This document shows positions 1-6,290 of a stretch of DNA of 64,000 nucleotides, piece after piece. Made by a program: the position numbers and the translations under genes. The notes beneath the pieces were generated by a model. The model worked only from the letters and a program-made list of their open reading frames with translations, ran no database searches and was not told the origin of the DNA. This stretch comes from Glutamicibacter ardleyensis (GTDB lineage Bacteria > Actinomycetota > Actinomycetes > Actinomycetales > Micrococcaceae). The DNA lies in assembly GCF_014644555.1 (NCBI RefSeq), contig NZ_BMKX01000003.1, positions 124,001-188,000 on the forward strand, read 5' to 3'. How positions within the stretch are numbered: the first letter of the stretch is position 1; each line of letters starts with the position of its first letter.

Positions 1-186
1 GTATGGTGTGAATCCTTTCGGTTTAGCGCGGCGGGCTTGGTGTGTGACAAGTGTTCGCCAAGGTTTCAGCGCCTTCGATGACTCAACTAGATTCGTTTTG
101 CCGATCAGCTTCCCGTTCTTCCTAACCGGCATCGCCGTTTTTGATCCTTGAGGGGCAGGGATACCGGCTACATGGAAAGTGATCAT
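1..186 (-). CDS. RusA-like Holliday junction resolvase, partial (runs off left edge)
   Basis: Only the first 62 codons are in the window. The N-terminus reads MITFHVAGIPAPQGSK, followed by a V-E-S-S-K-x-L-K-P-W-R block, the hallmark start of RusA family endonucleases (PF05866): a beta strand, the PAPQGSK turn and the SKxLKPWR helix. RusA proteins are small dimeric enzymes that cut four-way DNA junctions and are typical of phage early or late-early regions. The acidic catalytic residues lie further on, beyond the edge. The ATG (184-186) overlaps the stop of the methylase by four bases (ATGA), so the two are probably translationally coupled. Family call from the N-terminal motif only; catalytic competence cannot be judged. 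Confidence 0.8.
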   Translation of the reverse strand, partial: MITFHVAGIPAPQGSKTAMPVRKNGKLIGKTNLVESSKALKPWRTLVTHQARRAKPKGFTPY

Positions 187-1553
187 GCGGCGATCAGGCT
201 TTCTACTGCGATCATTCCTAGGTCGCGTGAGACTGGCGGGGTGACGCTGTTCCCGGACTGCTTGACCTTTTCTCGATTGTTTCCAGTCATGATGTAGTCC
301 TTCGGGAATGCCATGCCTGCCATGTATTCGTGCGGTGCGATCATCCTGAATTCGCATTCGTTGATGTCCGCTGCAGTCCATTCGGCCAGGCCATGATGAG
401 TTCCCCCGGCTGTAATAGTGCCGAAAGGTTCGCTAGTCAGCTTCGTGCTATTCGCAACCTGCGCGGGCGCTGTGCCGCGTAGTGTCGTAATCATTGCAAA
501 ACGGTCTGTCGTGGTGATCGTTGGAATCGCTTTCGATACAGGGTGGGTAACCCCGTTGCCGTAGTACTCCATCATCATGTGTTCACCTGGTGGGGTAAGT
601 AGGCTCCGCGTGTAGCTTGTGGTTTGTGTCGCGAAGGGCTGACGATCGACCGCTGAAATTATTGGTGCGCTACGTACAGCATCAAGCGCCATTCGTTGCG
701 CACCGTATTTTTCCAAGCCGATCTTTATTCGCGCCATGGTCTTTTCGGCCAGTGGTCGCGGACGCTCGCCAATCTTCTGCCCACGAATTGACCAGTCGAT
801 TGCGGATGATGCTGGCAACCATGCCGGTTCGATGATTTCGTTTCGGCACTTGGCGTTTGGGCAGCGGTAGTTGTACTGGGCACGGTAGCGGCCCCAACGT
901 TCGTTTGGCTTCTTGAAGACCTGCAATGCTCGCACTGTCTCGTCGCATGTTGGGCAGTAGGCCATTGGGCGTAGCCGGTCGAAGTCTGGTTTGCGGCTAC
1001 CTTTCAGCCAGAACATGACGTACATGCGGTCACGTGATTGTGGGGCCGGCATACCGCCGAGCTGGGCGTGCATCGAATTCAGGTACACGATGTGGTGTTC
1101 GTAGCCGAGTGAATTCATTGCCATGAGCCAGGCATCGAACATGATCCATTTGGCTGCGTCTACGACGTTCTCTGTGATGATGATTTTGTACTTGTGCTGT
1201 TCTGCGAACCTGGGCACATCCCACATGGTTGCCCGTGATTTCTCGGCAGCTTCGTCGGCGATGGAATCACCGAAGATATCTGGCTGGTTTGTGATGCGGC
1301 GCTTGCCCTTGGCTACCGAGTGGTTGGTGCATTCTGGGGAGGCCCAGAGGATATCTGAGCTGGCGATGTAGCGTGGGTCGGTTACCTGAATGTCAGCTAG
1401 CACGTGATCCGTTGCTGGGTGGTTCAGGCTGTGCGTTTCGATTGCGCGTTCCCAGTGGTTCATCGCGGTCTTCACGGTCACGCCGGGGATTTCGAGTAGG
1501 CCGGTGGATGATCCTCCCGCGCCGCAAAACATGTCCGTGATTGTGATGCTCAA
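183..1553 (-). CDS. Phage DNA (cytosine-5-)-methyltransferase with SPEC motif and zinc-ribbon insert
   Basis: 456 aa. SAM-binding motif I DMFCGAGGSSTGL lies at residues 7-19; the catalytic motif IV is ASPECTNHS near residues 71-79, motif VI is TENVV, motif VIII is QSRDRMYV, and motif X is GNSVTPPVSRDLG near the C-terminus. These are the C5-methylase landmarks in canonical order. The catalytic loop is S-P-E-C rather than P-P-C, so one residue separates Pro and Cys. Between the conserved blocks there is a CPTC...CPNAKC pair that looks like a zinc ribbon in the target-recognition region. Start is TTG at 1553 with TAGGAGA eight bases upstream. No partner restriction gene is visible, which suggests protection of phage DNA from host restriction rather than an R-M system; target sequence unknown. 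Confidence 0.9.
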   Translation of the reverse strand: MSITITDMFCGAGGSSTGLLEIPGVTVKTAMNHWERAIETHSLNHPATDHVLADIQVTDPRYIASSDILWASPECTNHSVAKGKRRITNQPDIFGDSIADEAAEKSRATMWDVPRFAEQHKYKIIITENVVDAAKWIMFDAWLMAMNSLGYEHHIVYLNSMHAQLGGMPAPQSRDRMYVMFWLKGSRKPDFDRLRPMAYCPTCDETVRALQVFKKPNERWGRYRAQYNYRCPNAKCRNEIIEPAWLPASSAIDWSIRGQKIGERPRPLAEKTMARIKIGLEKYGAQRMALDAVRSAPIISAVDRQPFATQTTSYTRSLLTPPGEHMMMEYYGNGVTHPVSKAIPTITTTDRFAMITTLRGTAPAQVANSTKLTSEPFGTITAGGTHHGLAEWTAADINECEFRMIAPHEYMAGMAFPKDYIMTGNNREKVKQSGNSVTPPVSRDLGMIAVESLIAA

Positions 1554-1577
1554 TTTGTTGTCTCCTAGGTATAAGAA

Positions 1578-1601
1578 AAGCTGCTCAGTGTTGAGCGGCT
1601 T
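1578..1601 (-). terminator. Hairpin with T-rich tail ahead of the methylase gene
   Basis: AAGCTGCTCA / TGAGCGGCTT arms (10 bp, one G-U pair) with a 4-nt loop. Read leftwards it is followed by TTTTCTTATA, so it has intrinsic-terminator form. It overlaps the last codons of the upstream gene and lies just before the methylase ribosome-binding site. It belongs to a recurring hairpin family in this prophage (also 5715-5738 and 9440-9463). Confidence 0.6.
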
Positions 1602-2055
1602 GCAGTGATTTGATTGCTTGCTTTACAGCTTCGACTCCCGCTGGATTCGCTGGCGTTGCCGGGGTCATCCGTTTGCCTAGCATGTTGTCGGGGCGTAGGC
1701 CGGTTTTTATGTCGGCCCAGCAGCATGGGCAGCTATGCGCTTCGAACGTTGAGTGTTCTTCGCACAATGGGCGAGGTGCGCTCTGGTAGCCCTTGCCAGC
1801 GGGTGCAGTGTCATCCCAGAACCGCGAGGGCTCGTGGATGAATCCCGGTGTCTGCTTGACGTATTCACCTCCACCGCTGGTTGCTGTGGCGTATGCAACT
1901 GCCGCTCTGATCGCATGGTTGAAATCGTGTGCGGGTAGTCCGTTTCCTTGGTTGGCGGTTTGCAGGATTTTCGAGATGCTTGCGATTGCCCATTCAGGTC
2001 TTGATGCATTGATGATCACTGCCAGCCGTTCGCCTTGTGAGCGTGTGAGTATCAT
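1585..2055 (-). CDS. Phage protein of unknown function with C-terminal CxxC
   Basis: 156 aa from ATG at 2055. An in-frame TTG lies four codons upstream but falls inside the TTGGAGA ribosome-binding site, so the ATG, six bases after GGAGA, is the better start. The protein is mostly helical in character with a central Gly-rich SGGGEY stretch and a CEEH...HSCPCC cluster around residues 98-112 that could hold zinc. I recognise no family. It sits between the candidate origin region and the methylase and is probably co-transcribed leftwards. Confidence 0.75.
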   Translation of the reverse strand: MILTRSQGERLAVIINASRPEWAIASISKILQTANQGNGLPAHDFNHAIRAAVAYATATSGGGEYVKQTPGFIHEPSRFWDDTAPAGKGYQSAPRPLCEEHSTFEAHSCPCCWADIKTGLRPDNMLGKRMTPATPANPAGVEAVKQAIKSLQAAQH

Positions 2056-2071
2056 TTTTGTCTCCAATAAT

Positions 2072-2124
2072 CAGCAGCAATTTGTTGCGTCCGTCGCGTT
2101 AACTTACGCAACGATTTGCTGCTG
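2072..2124. repeat. 19-bp imperfect inverted repeat in the intergenic region
   Basis: Arms at 2072-2090 and 2106-2124 (CAGCAGCAATTTGTTGCGT and ACGCAACGATTTGCTGCTG) match at 17 of 19 positions around a 15-nt spacer. No T-run follows on either side, so this is not a simple terminator. It lies 17 bases upstream of the start of the 1585-2055 gene and next to the phased repeats at 2223-2285. It could be an operator, an mRNA structure, or part of a replication origin. Confidence 0.6.
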
Positions 2125-2186
2125 ACTTTCTTTGAATTGATGACCAAAAAACTTACTAAGCTATCGACGCTACGTAAGTAGTTAAT

Positions 2187-2214
2187 GGTGTTGGTGTTGG
2201 TGTTGGTGTTGGTG
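2187..2214. repeat. GGTGTT hexamer tandem repeat (4.7 copies)
   Basis: Four perfect GGTGTT units and a partial fifth (GGTG) lie head to tail. A 6-bp tandem in non-coding phage DNA, flanked by an A/T-rich stretch (2128-2160) and by the TGCTA array, is consistent with an origin region; by itself it could be a neutral microsatellite. Confidence 0.9.
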
Positions 2215-2222
2215 CCACTTTT

Positions 2223-2285
2223 TGCTAGACGTTTGCTACGTGGCTTGCTACTAGTCCTGCTGTAGCACCTGCTAGACGTTTGCTA
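2223..2285. repeat. Phased TGCTA repeat array, candidate iterons of the prophage origin
   Basis: TGCTA occurs at 2223, 2234, 2246, 2270 and 2281, with TGCTG at 2258: six units at intervals of 11 to 12 bp, roughly one helical turn each. The longer unit TGCTAGACGTTTGCTA occurs twice (2223-2238 and 2270-2285). The array starts at the stop codon of the replisome-organiser gene, the classical position for initiator-bound iterons. The repeats are seen directly; the origin role is inference. Confidence 0.6.
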
Positions 2286-2675
2286 GGCTTGAGGGTTCTC
2301 GCACCAATAACACCCAGGCTTCACGATCCCTTGATTTGTATGGTTTTTCGTGTGCCCACCAAGCGCCCCAGCAACAGATTTGTTCGACTTGTGTTGCAGA
2401 ATTTCCTTCTTCGATTTCTGGTGCTTCAAGTAGTCATGCATTGCGTAGTCTTCGCCCTTTTTATCTACCCAACCCACTTTGAGAAGCTGCTCTTTCACCT
2501 TCTGCGGGTATTCGTCGAACACCCATGAGTCCACGTGCCCATCGGTCATGAACTCGTTGCAATGCGCCCAAAGTTCCAGCAACGTCACACGTGCTTCAAA
2601 GTTGAGTCGCCGGAACTTTGGGTGTCGAAAGAGTTCGTTGGTGACCGCAATATATGGCCGCGTATCTCTGGACAC
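2283..2675 (-). CDS. Replisome organiser / phage replication initiation protein (winged-helix type)
   Basis: 130 aa. The opening resembles phage replisome-organiser and DnaD-N-like proteins, with a Y-I-A-V-x-N-x-L-F-R-H-P-K-F-R-R-L pattern followed by a helix and E-F-M-T-D-G-H-V. The middle holds G-W-V-D and M-H-D-Y-L-K-H-Q-K-S-K, also frequent in these proteins. The C-terminus has CYWC, a possible metal site. Such proteins bind origin repeats and recruit the replicative helicase or loader. It lies just downstream of the phage clamp gene (10-bp gap) and directly upstream of the phased repeats, which fits an initiator-origin pair. Assigned by sequence pattern and context. Confidence 0.65.
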   Translation of the reverse strand: MSRDTRPYIAVTNELFRHPKFRRLNFEARVTLLELWAHCNEFMTDGHVDSWVFDEYPQKVKEQLLKVGWVDKKGEDYAMHDYLKHQKSKKEILQHKSNKSVAGALGGHTKNHTNQGIVKPGCYWCENPQA

Positions 2676-2685
2676 TTAGAAGCTC

Positions 2686-3783
2686 CTATTGGTTTGGTAG
2701 GCGTATCGGCATGAGTAGGTATCGGCTAGTGCCGTCGCCTGGCTCGATAGTCGCTGGCTTCGCGCCTGCTGGCGAAAGCTTCACCTGATCCGTGTCGATG
2801 GATCGAAGAACGGTCAGGAGGAATCTTGGGTTGAATGCAAGAATGAACTCTTCGTAAGAGTCAGTTTCGATAGCTACTGACGCGGCGTTGTCGCCGCCGC
2901 CAGCGTCGAGCACGATCATCGAATCTTTGGCAGTGAGGCGCACAGGCGTGTTTCGTTCAGCTATAACGCTTACCGCGTCAACAGCGTCGATGAGTTCTTT
3001 GCGGTCGATGGTGTGGGTGTCGGTGCTCGCGTTGGTGAAGAGCGCCCGAACCTTCGGGTAGTCGCCACTGAGTAGGCTGATACTGCTTGTGTACGGGCCA
3101 GAGGTGACACCGATCCGCGATGGCTCGCCGCCGTCCATGCTGATGTGTAGGGTGGTTTCCCCTGCGATGGTTTTGGATATGTTTTTGAGCCAGTCCGTTG
3201 AGACGGTTGCGGAGATTTTCATTTCCGCGTTTGGTTCCCAGTTGGTGTAGTCGGTACCGATCTTGTACCGATCAGTAGCCATACCGTCGATCCGCTCCCC
3301 CAATTCAAGGTGGATGCTTTTCAACACCGGCAGGGCTTCGTCTGTTGAGGCGCATCCTTCGAGTGCGTGGATGAGTTTGGAGAACTCGTTGCCGTTGATG
3401 GTGCCGATATCTTCGGGGGTGCCGTTGAGGTTCTTCGGGTATTCGCTGGCGGGCATTATTGGCATTTCAAACTTCATTGAGCCTTGAGAAAGGTACGCAC
3501 GGTCTGATTCGACGCGCACAGTCACCGGCTTCTTCGATTTGAACTTGTTGACGGCTAGTCCAAGCATCTGCCCATATAGAAGTGCTCGGCCAGGCTGCTC
3601 AACGTCTACTGTCACGGCAACTCTTGAATAGCGTAGGTAATCCGATCCGCTGGCGCGTAGCTCGTGCGGTTGAACTTCGAGCAGTACGGCGCTCATGATT
3701 GGCGAGGTGGGCCGGGAGGCGATTGCGGTTTGTGCGAAGCGTACGGCTTCTTTGAGGTCTGCGGGGTCGATAGAGAACTTCAT
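2686..3783 (-). CDS. dnaN: Phage-encoded DNA polymerase III beta subunit (sliding clamp)
   Basis: 365 aa, the normal size for a bacterial beta clamp with three repeated domains. The start (MKFSIDPADLKEAVRFA), the central G-x-x-x-M-A-T-D-R-Y-K stretch and the C-terminal RYLLMPIRLPNQ, matching the clamp P-M-R/I-L end, are diagnostic. A clamp encircles DNA and tethers polymerase. As this copy lies inside the prophage early operon, not next to dnaA/recF, it is a phage clamp, presumably loaded by the host clamp loader or replacing the host clamp on phage forks. No phage polymerase is visible in the window. Start ATG at 3783 follows TAGGAAAACG. Confidence 0.93.
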   Translation of the reverse strand: MKFSIDPADLKEAVRFAQTAIASRPTSPIMSAVLLEVQPHELRASGSDYLRYSRVAVTVDVEQPGRALLYGQMLGLAVNKFKSKKPVTVRVESDRAYLSQGSMKFEMPIMPASEYPKNLNGTPEDIGTINGNEFSKLIHALEGCASTDEALPVLKSIHLELGERIDGMATDRYKIGTDYTNWEPNAEMKISATVSTDWLKNISKTIAGETTLHISMDGGEPSRIGVTSGPYTSSISLLSGDYPKVRALFTNASTDTHTIDRKELIDAVDAVSVIAERNTPVRLTAKDSMIVLDAGGGDNAASVAIETDSYEEFILAFNPRFLLTVLRSIDTDQVKLSPAGAKPATIEPGDGTSRYLLMPIRLPNQ

Positions 3784-3793
3784 GATCGTTTTC

Positions 3794-4075
3794 CTATTCG
3801 TGGTCGATGGTTGGAACGATGAGTGAGATTTCCAAGCCGGTTTTGGTTATGTCGTGGTCAATGGTGATGCTGAAATGTTTGCCGGATTCGCTTGTTCGTA
3901 GGTGGTGTCCGGCCATTTTGAGTTTGAAGATTGCGGATTGCCGTTGTGCTTCGGTGCGGAAGTAGATGCAGATGTGCAAGGGCACTTCTTGGTATTCGCG
4001 GCCTGGTAGGTTGTCGGCTTCGAGGATGGCGGCAAATTTTCGGAGTGCTTCGGCTTGCTGTTGTGGTGTGCTCAT
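3794..4075 (-). CDS. Phage hypothetical protein, 93 aa
   Basis: The reading frame stays open far upstream, but ATG at 4075 has AAAGGAA eight bases ahead and overlaps the upstream stop by four bases (ATGA), so it is the start. The product begins MSTPQQQAEALRKFAAIL and has a mixed alpha/beta look with an I-x-I-x-x-D-H-D strand near the end. No family recognised. It is ten bases upstream of the clamp gene in the same operon. Confidence 0.75.
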   Translation of the reverse strand: MSTPQQQAEALRKFAAILEADNLPGREYQEVPLHICIYFRTEAQRQSAIFKLKMAGHHLRTSESGKHFSITIDHDITKTGLEISLIVPTIDHE

Positions 4076-4299
4076 CGTCTGGTTCCTTTTAGGTAGATGG
4101 GGCGGCCTTGGTAGCCGATGCCGTTGCGGTCTCGCATGGTGCGTCCGATGGCTTGTTCGGCTACTGGGTCGCGGTAGAGTTCGCGCCCGGATTGTTTCTG
4201 TCGTGCTGCGCTGTGGCATAGGCAGGATCCAGAACGGCAGAACATGTGGGGTGCTCTGCCTTTGCAGAGCGAGCAGCATGGCGGGGTGTCTGTCATCAT
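4072..4299 (-). CDS. Small Cys-rich phage protein (putative zinc-binding)
   Basis: 75 aa, with CCSLC and C-R-S-G-S-C-L-C-H within residues 8-30, enough cysteines for a zinc ribbon or knuckle, then a basic region rich in R and G. It overlaps its neighbours by ATGA at both ends, which supports reality despite the small size. Two adjacent ATGs (4299, 4296) could start it. Function unknown; nucleic-acid binding is a reasonable guess only. Confidence 0.7.
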   Translation of the reverse strand: MMTDTPPCCSLCKGRAPHMFCRSGSCLCHSAARQKQSGRELYRDPVAEQAIGRTMRDRNGIGYQGRPIYLKGTRR

Positions 4300-4436
4300 T
4301 TGGTCACCATGCGCACTTTTTGGTTGCGTCGATCCTTGTTTCGAGTTGCGGCCAGCTTGTCTTGGAATGCTTTGGCGCTCCGAAGGTTTTCTTCGTGGGA
4401 GGGCCGCGGCGTGATGACTTTCCTCTTGGTTGGCAC
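4296..4436 (-). CDS. 46-aa basic phage microprotein
   Basis: Opens at GTG 4436, nine bases after a strong GGAGG that lies in the last codons of the upstream redoxin gene, and ends in a TGA overlapping the next start. The product is strongly basic (VPTKRKVITPRP...RRNQKVRMVTK), fitting a nucleic-acid-binding or disordered peptide. Support is the ribosome-binding site and the seamless overlap on both sides; there is no homology I can name. Confidence 0.6.
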   Translation of the reverse strand: MPTKRKVITPRPSHEENLRSAKAFQDKLAATRNKDRRNQKVRMVTK

Positions 4437-4437
4437 G

Positions 4438-4713
4438 CTAGTTCGCCTCCAAGATGTGTTCGTTGATGAGGTCTGGCCGGAAGCTGAACCAGTCGGCGAT
4501 GAGCACGTTGTGTTCGTCGTAGACCGTCACGTAAGGCATTTCGGCGGGTGAGTTGAGTTCGTCTGCTCTTGCCCGGATCGCGTCGGCTAGGAGCTCGTTG
4601 CCTTTCTCTGATGCGTTGATGGTTGCGTATGGGATTTTTGCGTCATCGAGTTTGCGTTTGGTGATCCGGCATTTCTGGCAGGAGGCCGTGGTGTGTACGG
4701 TGATTGCGCGCAA
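4438..4713 (-). CDS. NrdH/glutaredoxin-like thiol redoxin
   Basis: 91 aa from a TTG start at 4713, six bases after AAAGGAAC. The N-terminus reads RAITVHTTASCQKCRITKR: a beta strand, then a CxxC active site (CQKC) leading into helix 1, as in NrdH and glutaredoxins. Later P-Y-V-T-V matches the cis-proline segment (M-P-Y-V-T-V). NrdH proteins reduce class Ib ribonucleotide reductase; phages often carry them to boost dNTP supply. No nrdE/nrdF is in view, so it would serve the host enzyme. An upstream extension to 4803 crosses two hairpins and lacks a better ribosome site, so it was not used. Confidence 0.8.
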   Translation of the reverse strand: MRAITVHTTASCQKCRITKRKLDDAKIPYATINASEKGNELLADAIRARADELNSPAEMPYVTVYDEHNVLIADWFSFRPDLINEHILEAN

Positions 4714-4737
4714 AATAAGTTCCTTTGGGGATGGGTT

Positions 4738-4768
4738 GGGGCTGGCATCCGTGATGGATGCCAGCCCC
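4738..4768. repeat. Perfect 13-bp hairpin upstream of the redoxin gene
   Basis: GGGGCTGGCATCC / GGATGCCAGCCCC with a 5-nt loop. The T-run (GTTTT) lies on the rightward side, so it would terminate plus-strand, not leftward, transcription. It may block antisense reading into the early operon or act as an mRNA stabiliser or regulator next to the redoxin ribosome site. Confidence 0.65.
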
Positions 4769-4784
4769 GTTTTGGGTACTAAAA

Positions 4785-4809
4785 AAGCCAGTACGTTATG
4801 CACTGGCTT
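4785..4809 (-). terminator. Intrinsic terminator after the small membrane protein gene
   Basis: AAGCCAGT / ACTGGCTT stem (8 bp), 9-nt loop, then six T residues in the leftward direction (A-run 4781-4786 on the plus strand). Located seven bases past the stop of the 4816-5055 gene. Confidence 0.75.
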
Positions 4810-4815
4810 GGAGTG

Positions 4816-5055
4816 TTATTTCTTTAGCATCCTCGGCGTGAATGGCGTGTTGCCGAGAAGCGTTCGGATTGCGTAAACCGGCAAAACGAGCTGCCAGAAT
4901 GTCAAGCCGATTTCAGGGAACCATGCGGCGAAAAACCACCACACAATAAGGGTTCGGAATGCCACGCCGAAGAAAGCGGCGAAAATCTTGGCGAACCACT
5001 TTTCGGGCTCCCAATGCGGTTGAACAATTTCTGCTTTGATGTAGTTCTCAGACAT
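4816..5055 (-). CDS. Small phage membrane protein, 79 aa
   Basis: A short polar N-terminus (about 20 residues) is followed by aromatic-rich hydrophobic stretches (F-F-G-V-A-F-R-T-L-I-V-W-W-F-F-A-A-W-F and L-T-F-W-Q-L-V-L-P-V-Y-A-I) that predict two membrane helices, ending in a basic tail. Ribosome site GAAGGAAAGC precedes the ATG at 5055. Together with the lipoprotein and the 57-aa membrane protein next to it, it forms a small membrane cluster. Function unknown; superinfection exclusion is one possibility. Confidence 0.7.
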   Translation of the reverse strand: MSENYIKAEIVQPHWEPEKWFAKIFAAFFGVAFRTLIVWWFFAAWFPEIGLTFWQLVLPVYAIRTLLGNTPFTPRMLKK

Positions 5056-5081
5056 GCTTTCCTTCTTTCGGGATTGTGGAG

Positions 5082-5477
5082 TTACTGCTTGCCGGTCTGC
5101 AATTCAAACTCAGGCACGATCGTTTCCGGCTTGAAGATGACCTTGTAGTGATAAACGCTCACGTCGATAGGCTCCAGTTGTTCAACGAAGTACGAGACGT
5201 TATCGCTCAGACCAAGAATGTGCTTTTTATACTGGTCATCACCCAGCCGGCAAGTCACTTCAAGTTGCTCGTTCGCATCCTTGATCGAGCAACGGCCTTC
5301 GATGCTCAGGAGGTACTTGTCAGTGATTCCGTTGAACATGACGATTCGTCGATTCACTTCGAAGTGGTCAGCGTCTTTACTGAGGTTGTACGAAGCAGTT
5401 TCCGCGTTGGTGCATCCGGCGAGGGTGAGCGCGCCGATTGCGAGTGCGGACATTGCGATGATGCTTTTCTTCTTCAT
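5082..5477 (-). CDS. Phage-encoded lipoprotein
   Basis: 131 aa. A signal peptide of MKKK plus a hydrophobic stretch ends in the lipobox L-T-L-A-G-C at residues 17-22; after lipidation Cys22 would be the first residue. The mature part is rich in alternating polar/hydrophobic strands (FEVNRRIVMFNG, EVTCRLGDD, YHYKVIFKP), suggesting a beta-sandwich of the type often seen as 'beta-sandwich lipoprotein' in actinophages. Two further cysteines (C-S-I...V-T-C) may form a disulfide. Surface exposure during lysogeny would fit receptor masking or DNA-entry block, but that is inference. Confidence 0.8.
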   Translation of the reverse strand: MKKKSIIAMSALAIGALTLAGCTNAETASYNLSKDADHFEVNRRIVMFNGITDKYLLSIEGRCSIKDANEQLEVTCRLGDDQYKKHILGLSDNVSYFVEQLEPIDVSVYHYKVIFKPETIVPEFELQTGKQ

Positions 5478-5513
5478 GGTTGCCTTTCGGGCGTGAGGTG
5501 GAGGTGAGGTTGT

Positions 5514-5687
5514 TTAGCGGAGTCCGTGGCGCTTGCGGAAAGCGTCGTACTCGGCATCCTGCTTAGCAACGGCCTGATCGAATTGTTTCTTCGCCGCTAC
5601 TGCTAAGACGCTGGCGATGATTGCCCACAGGATGAAAAGGCCTGCGATGACTGCGCCGATTACGAGGATGATTTGGATGATGTCCAT
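5514..5687 (-). CDS. 57-aa single-span membrane protein
   Basis: ATG at 5687 with AAAGGC upstream. Residues 2-31 are almost wholly hydrophobic (I, L, V, A, G), one membrane helix, followed by a charged cytoplasmic-type tail (KKQFDQAVAKQDAEYDAF, then RKRHGLR). Lies between ssb and the lipoprotein gene, same strand. No known family. Confidence 0.65.
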   Translation of the reverse strand: MDIIQIILVIGAVIAGLFILWAIIASVLAVAAKKQFDQAVAKQDAEYDAFRKRHGLR

Positions 5688-5714
5688 GATGTTTTTGCCT
5701 TTCGGGCATAAGGA

Positions 5715-5738
5715 AAGCCGATCTGTTTAGACCGGCTT
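5715..5738 (-). terminator. Terminator-like hairpin after ssb
   Basis: AAGCCGATC / GACCGGCTT arms (one G-U pair) with a 6-nt loop, followed leftwards by TTTCCTTATG. It lies 19 bases past the ssb stop, in the same context (hairpin, TTATG-like tail, then ribosome site) as 1578-1601 and 9440-9463. Confidence 0.55.
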
Positions 5739-5756
5739 GGTTTTGAATACTTGCTG

Positions 5757-6290
5757 TTAGAACGGCGGTTCATTTGCGCCTGGGTTGCCCCAACCGCCAC
5801 CGTTGTTCTGTTGTGGTTGCGACTGACCACCTCCTGTGCTCCACGGGTCATTGTTTGGCGCGTTCCAGCCTCCACCTTGCTGTGGCTGCTGTTGCGTGTT
5901 GTTGCCCCAGCCGGGTCCTGGCTGATGAGTGTTCGCGCTCGTTTGATTAGTCGCGCCGGCACTACGACCACTTGGAGGGGTAAGGATTTGGACACCCCAC
6001 GCGGTCACGTCTAAGCTCACGCCCGGCCCGTTCTTGCCCTCGTACTGGCGCATGTAGAATTCGCCAGTGATCTTGACGCGAACGCCCTTAGATAGTTTGT
6101 CGCCAAGGAATTCGGCGAGGCTCCCCCACACCGTGACGTTTAGCCACTGCTCGGCAACTTTTTCCCAATCGTCACCCTTCTTCTTGGACTTCGAATCAGC
6201 CATGCGAAAGTTCAACACAGGCGAACCACTTGGCGTATACCTGATTTCTGAATCCGCGCCAAGGTTGCCTGTTGCAACTATTTCAGCCAT
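5757..6290 (-). CDS. ssb: Single-stranded DNA-binding protein
   Basis: 177 aa. Residues 1-110 form the OB fold (start MAEIVATGNLGADSEIRYTP; later W-L-N-V-T-V-W-G and G-V-R-V-K-I-T-G-E-F). The remainder is a Gly/Gln/Asn/Pro-rich linker and the extreme C-terminus is ANEPPF, the acidic-PPF peptide that binds replication and repair partners (less acidic than the usual D-D-D-x-P-F). It would coat ssDNA during phage replication and annealing. Its start shares a base with the stop of the upstream ATPase (TAATG), so the two are coupled, consistent with Sak4-SSB partnership. Confidence 0.95.
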   Translation of the reverse strand: MAEIVATGNLGADSEIRYTPSGSPVLNFRMADSKSKKKGDDWEKVAEQWLNVTVWGSLAEFLGDKLSKGVRVKITGEFYMRQYEGKNGPGVSLDVTAWGVQILTPPSGRSAGATNQTSANTHQPGPGWGNNTQQQPQQGGGWNAPNNDPWSTGGGQSQPQQNNGGGWGNPGANEPPF

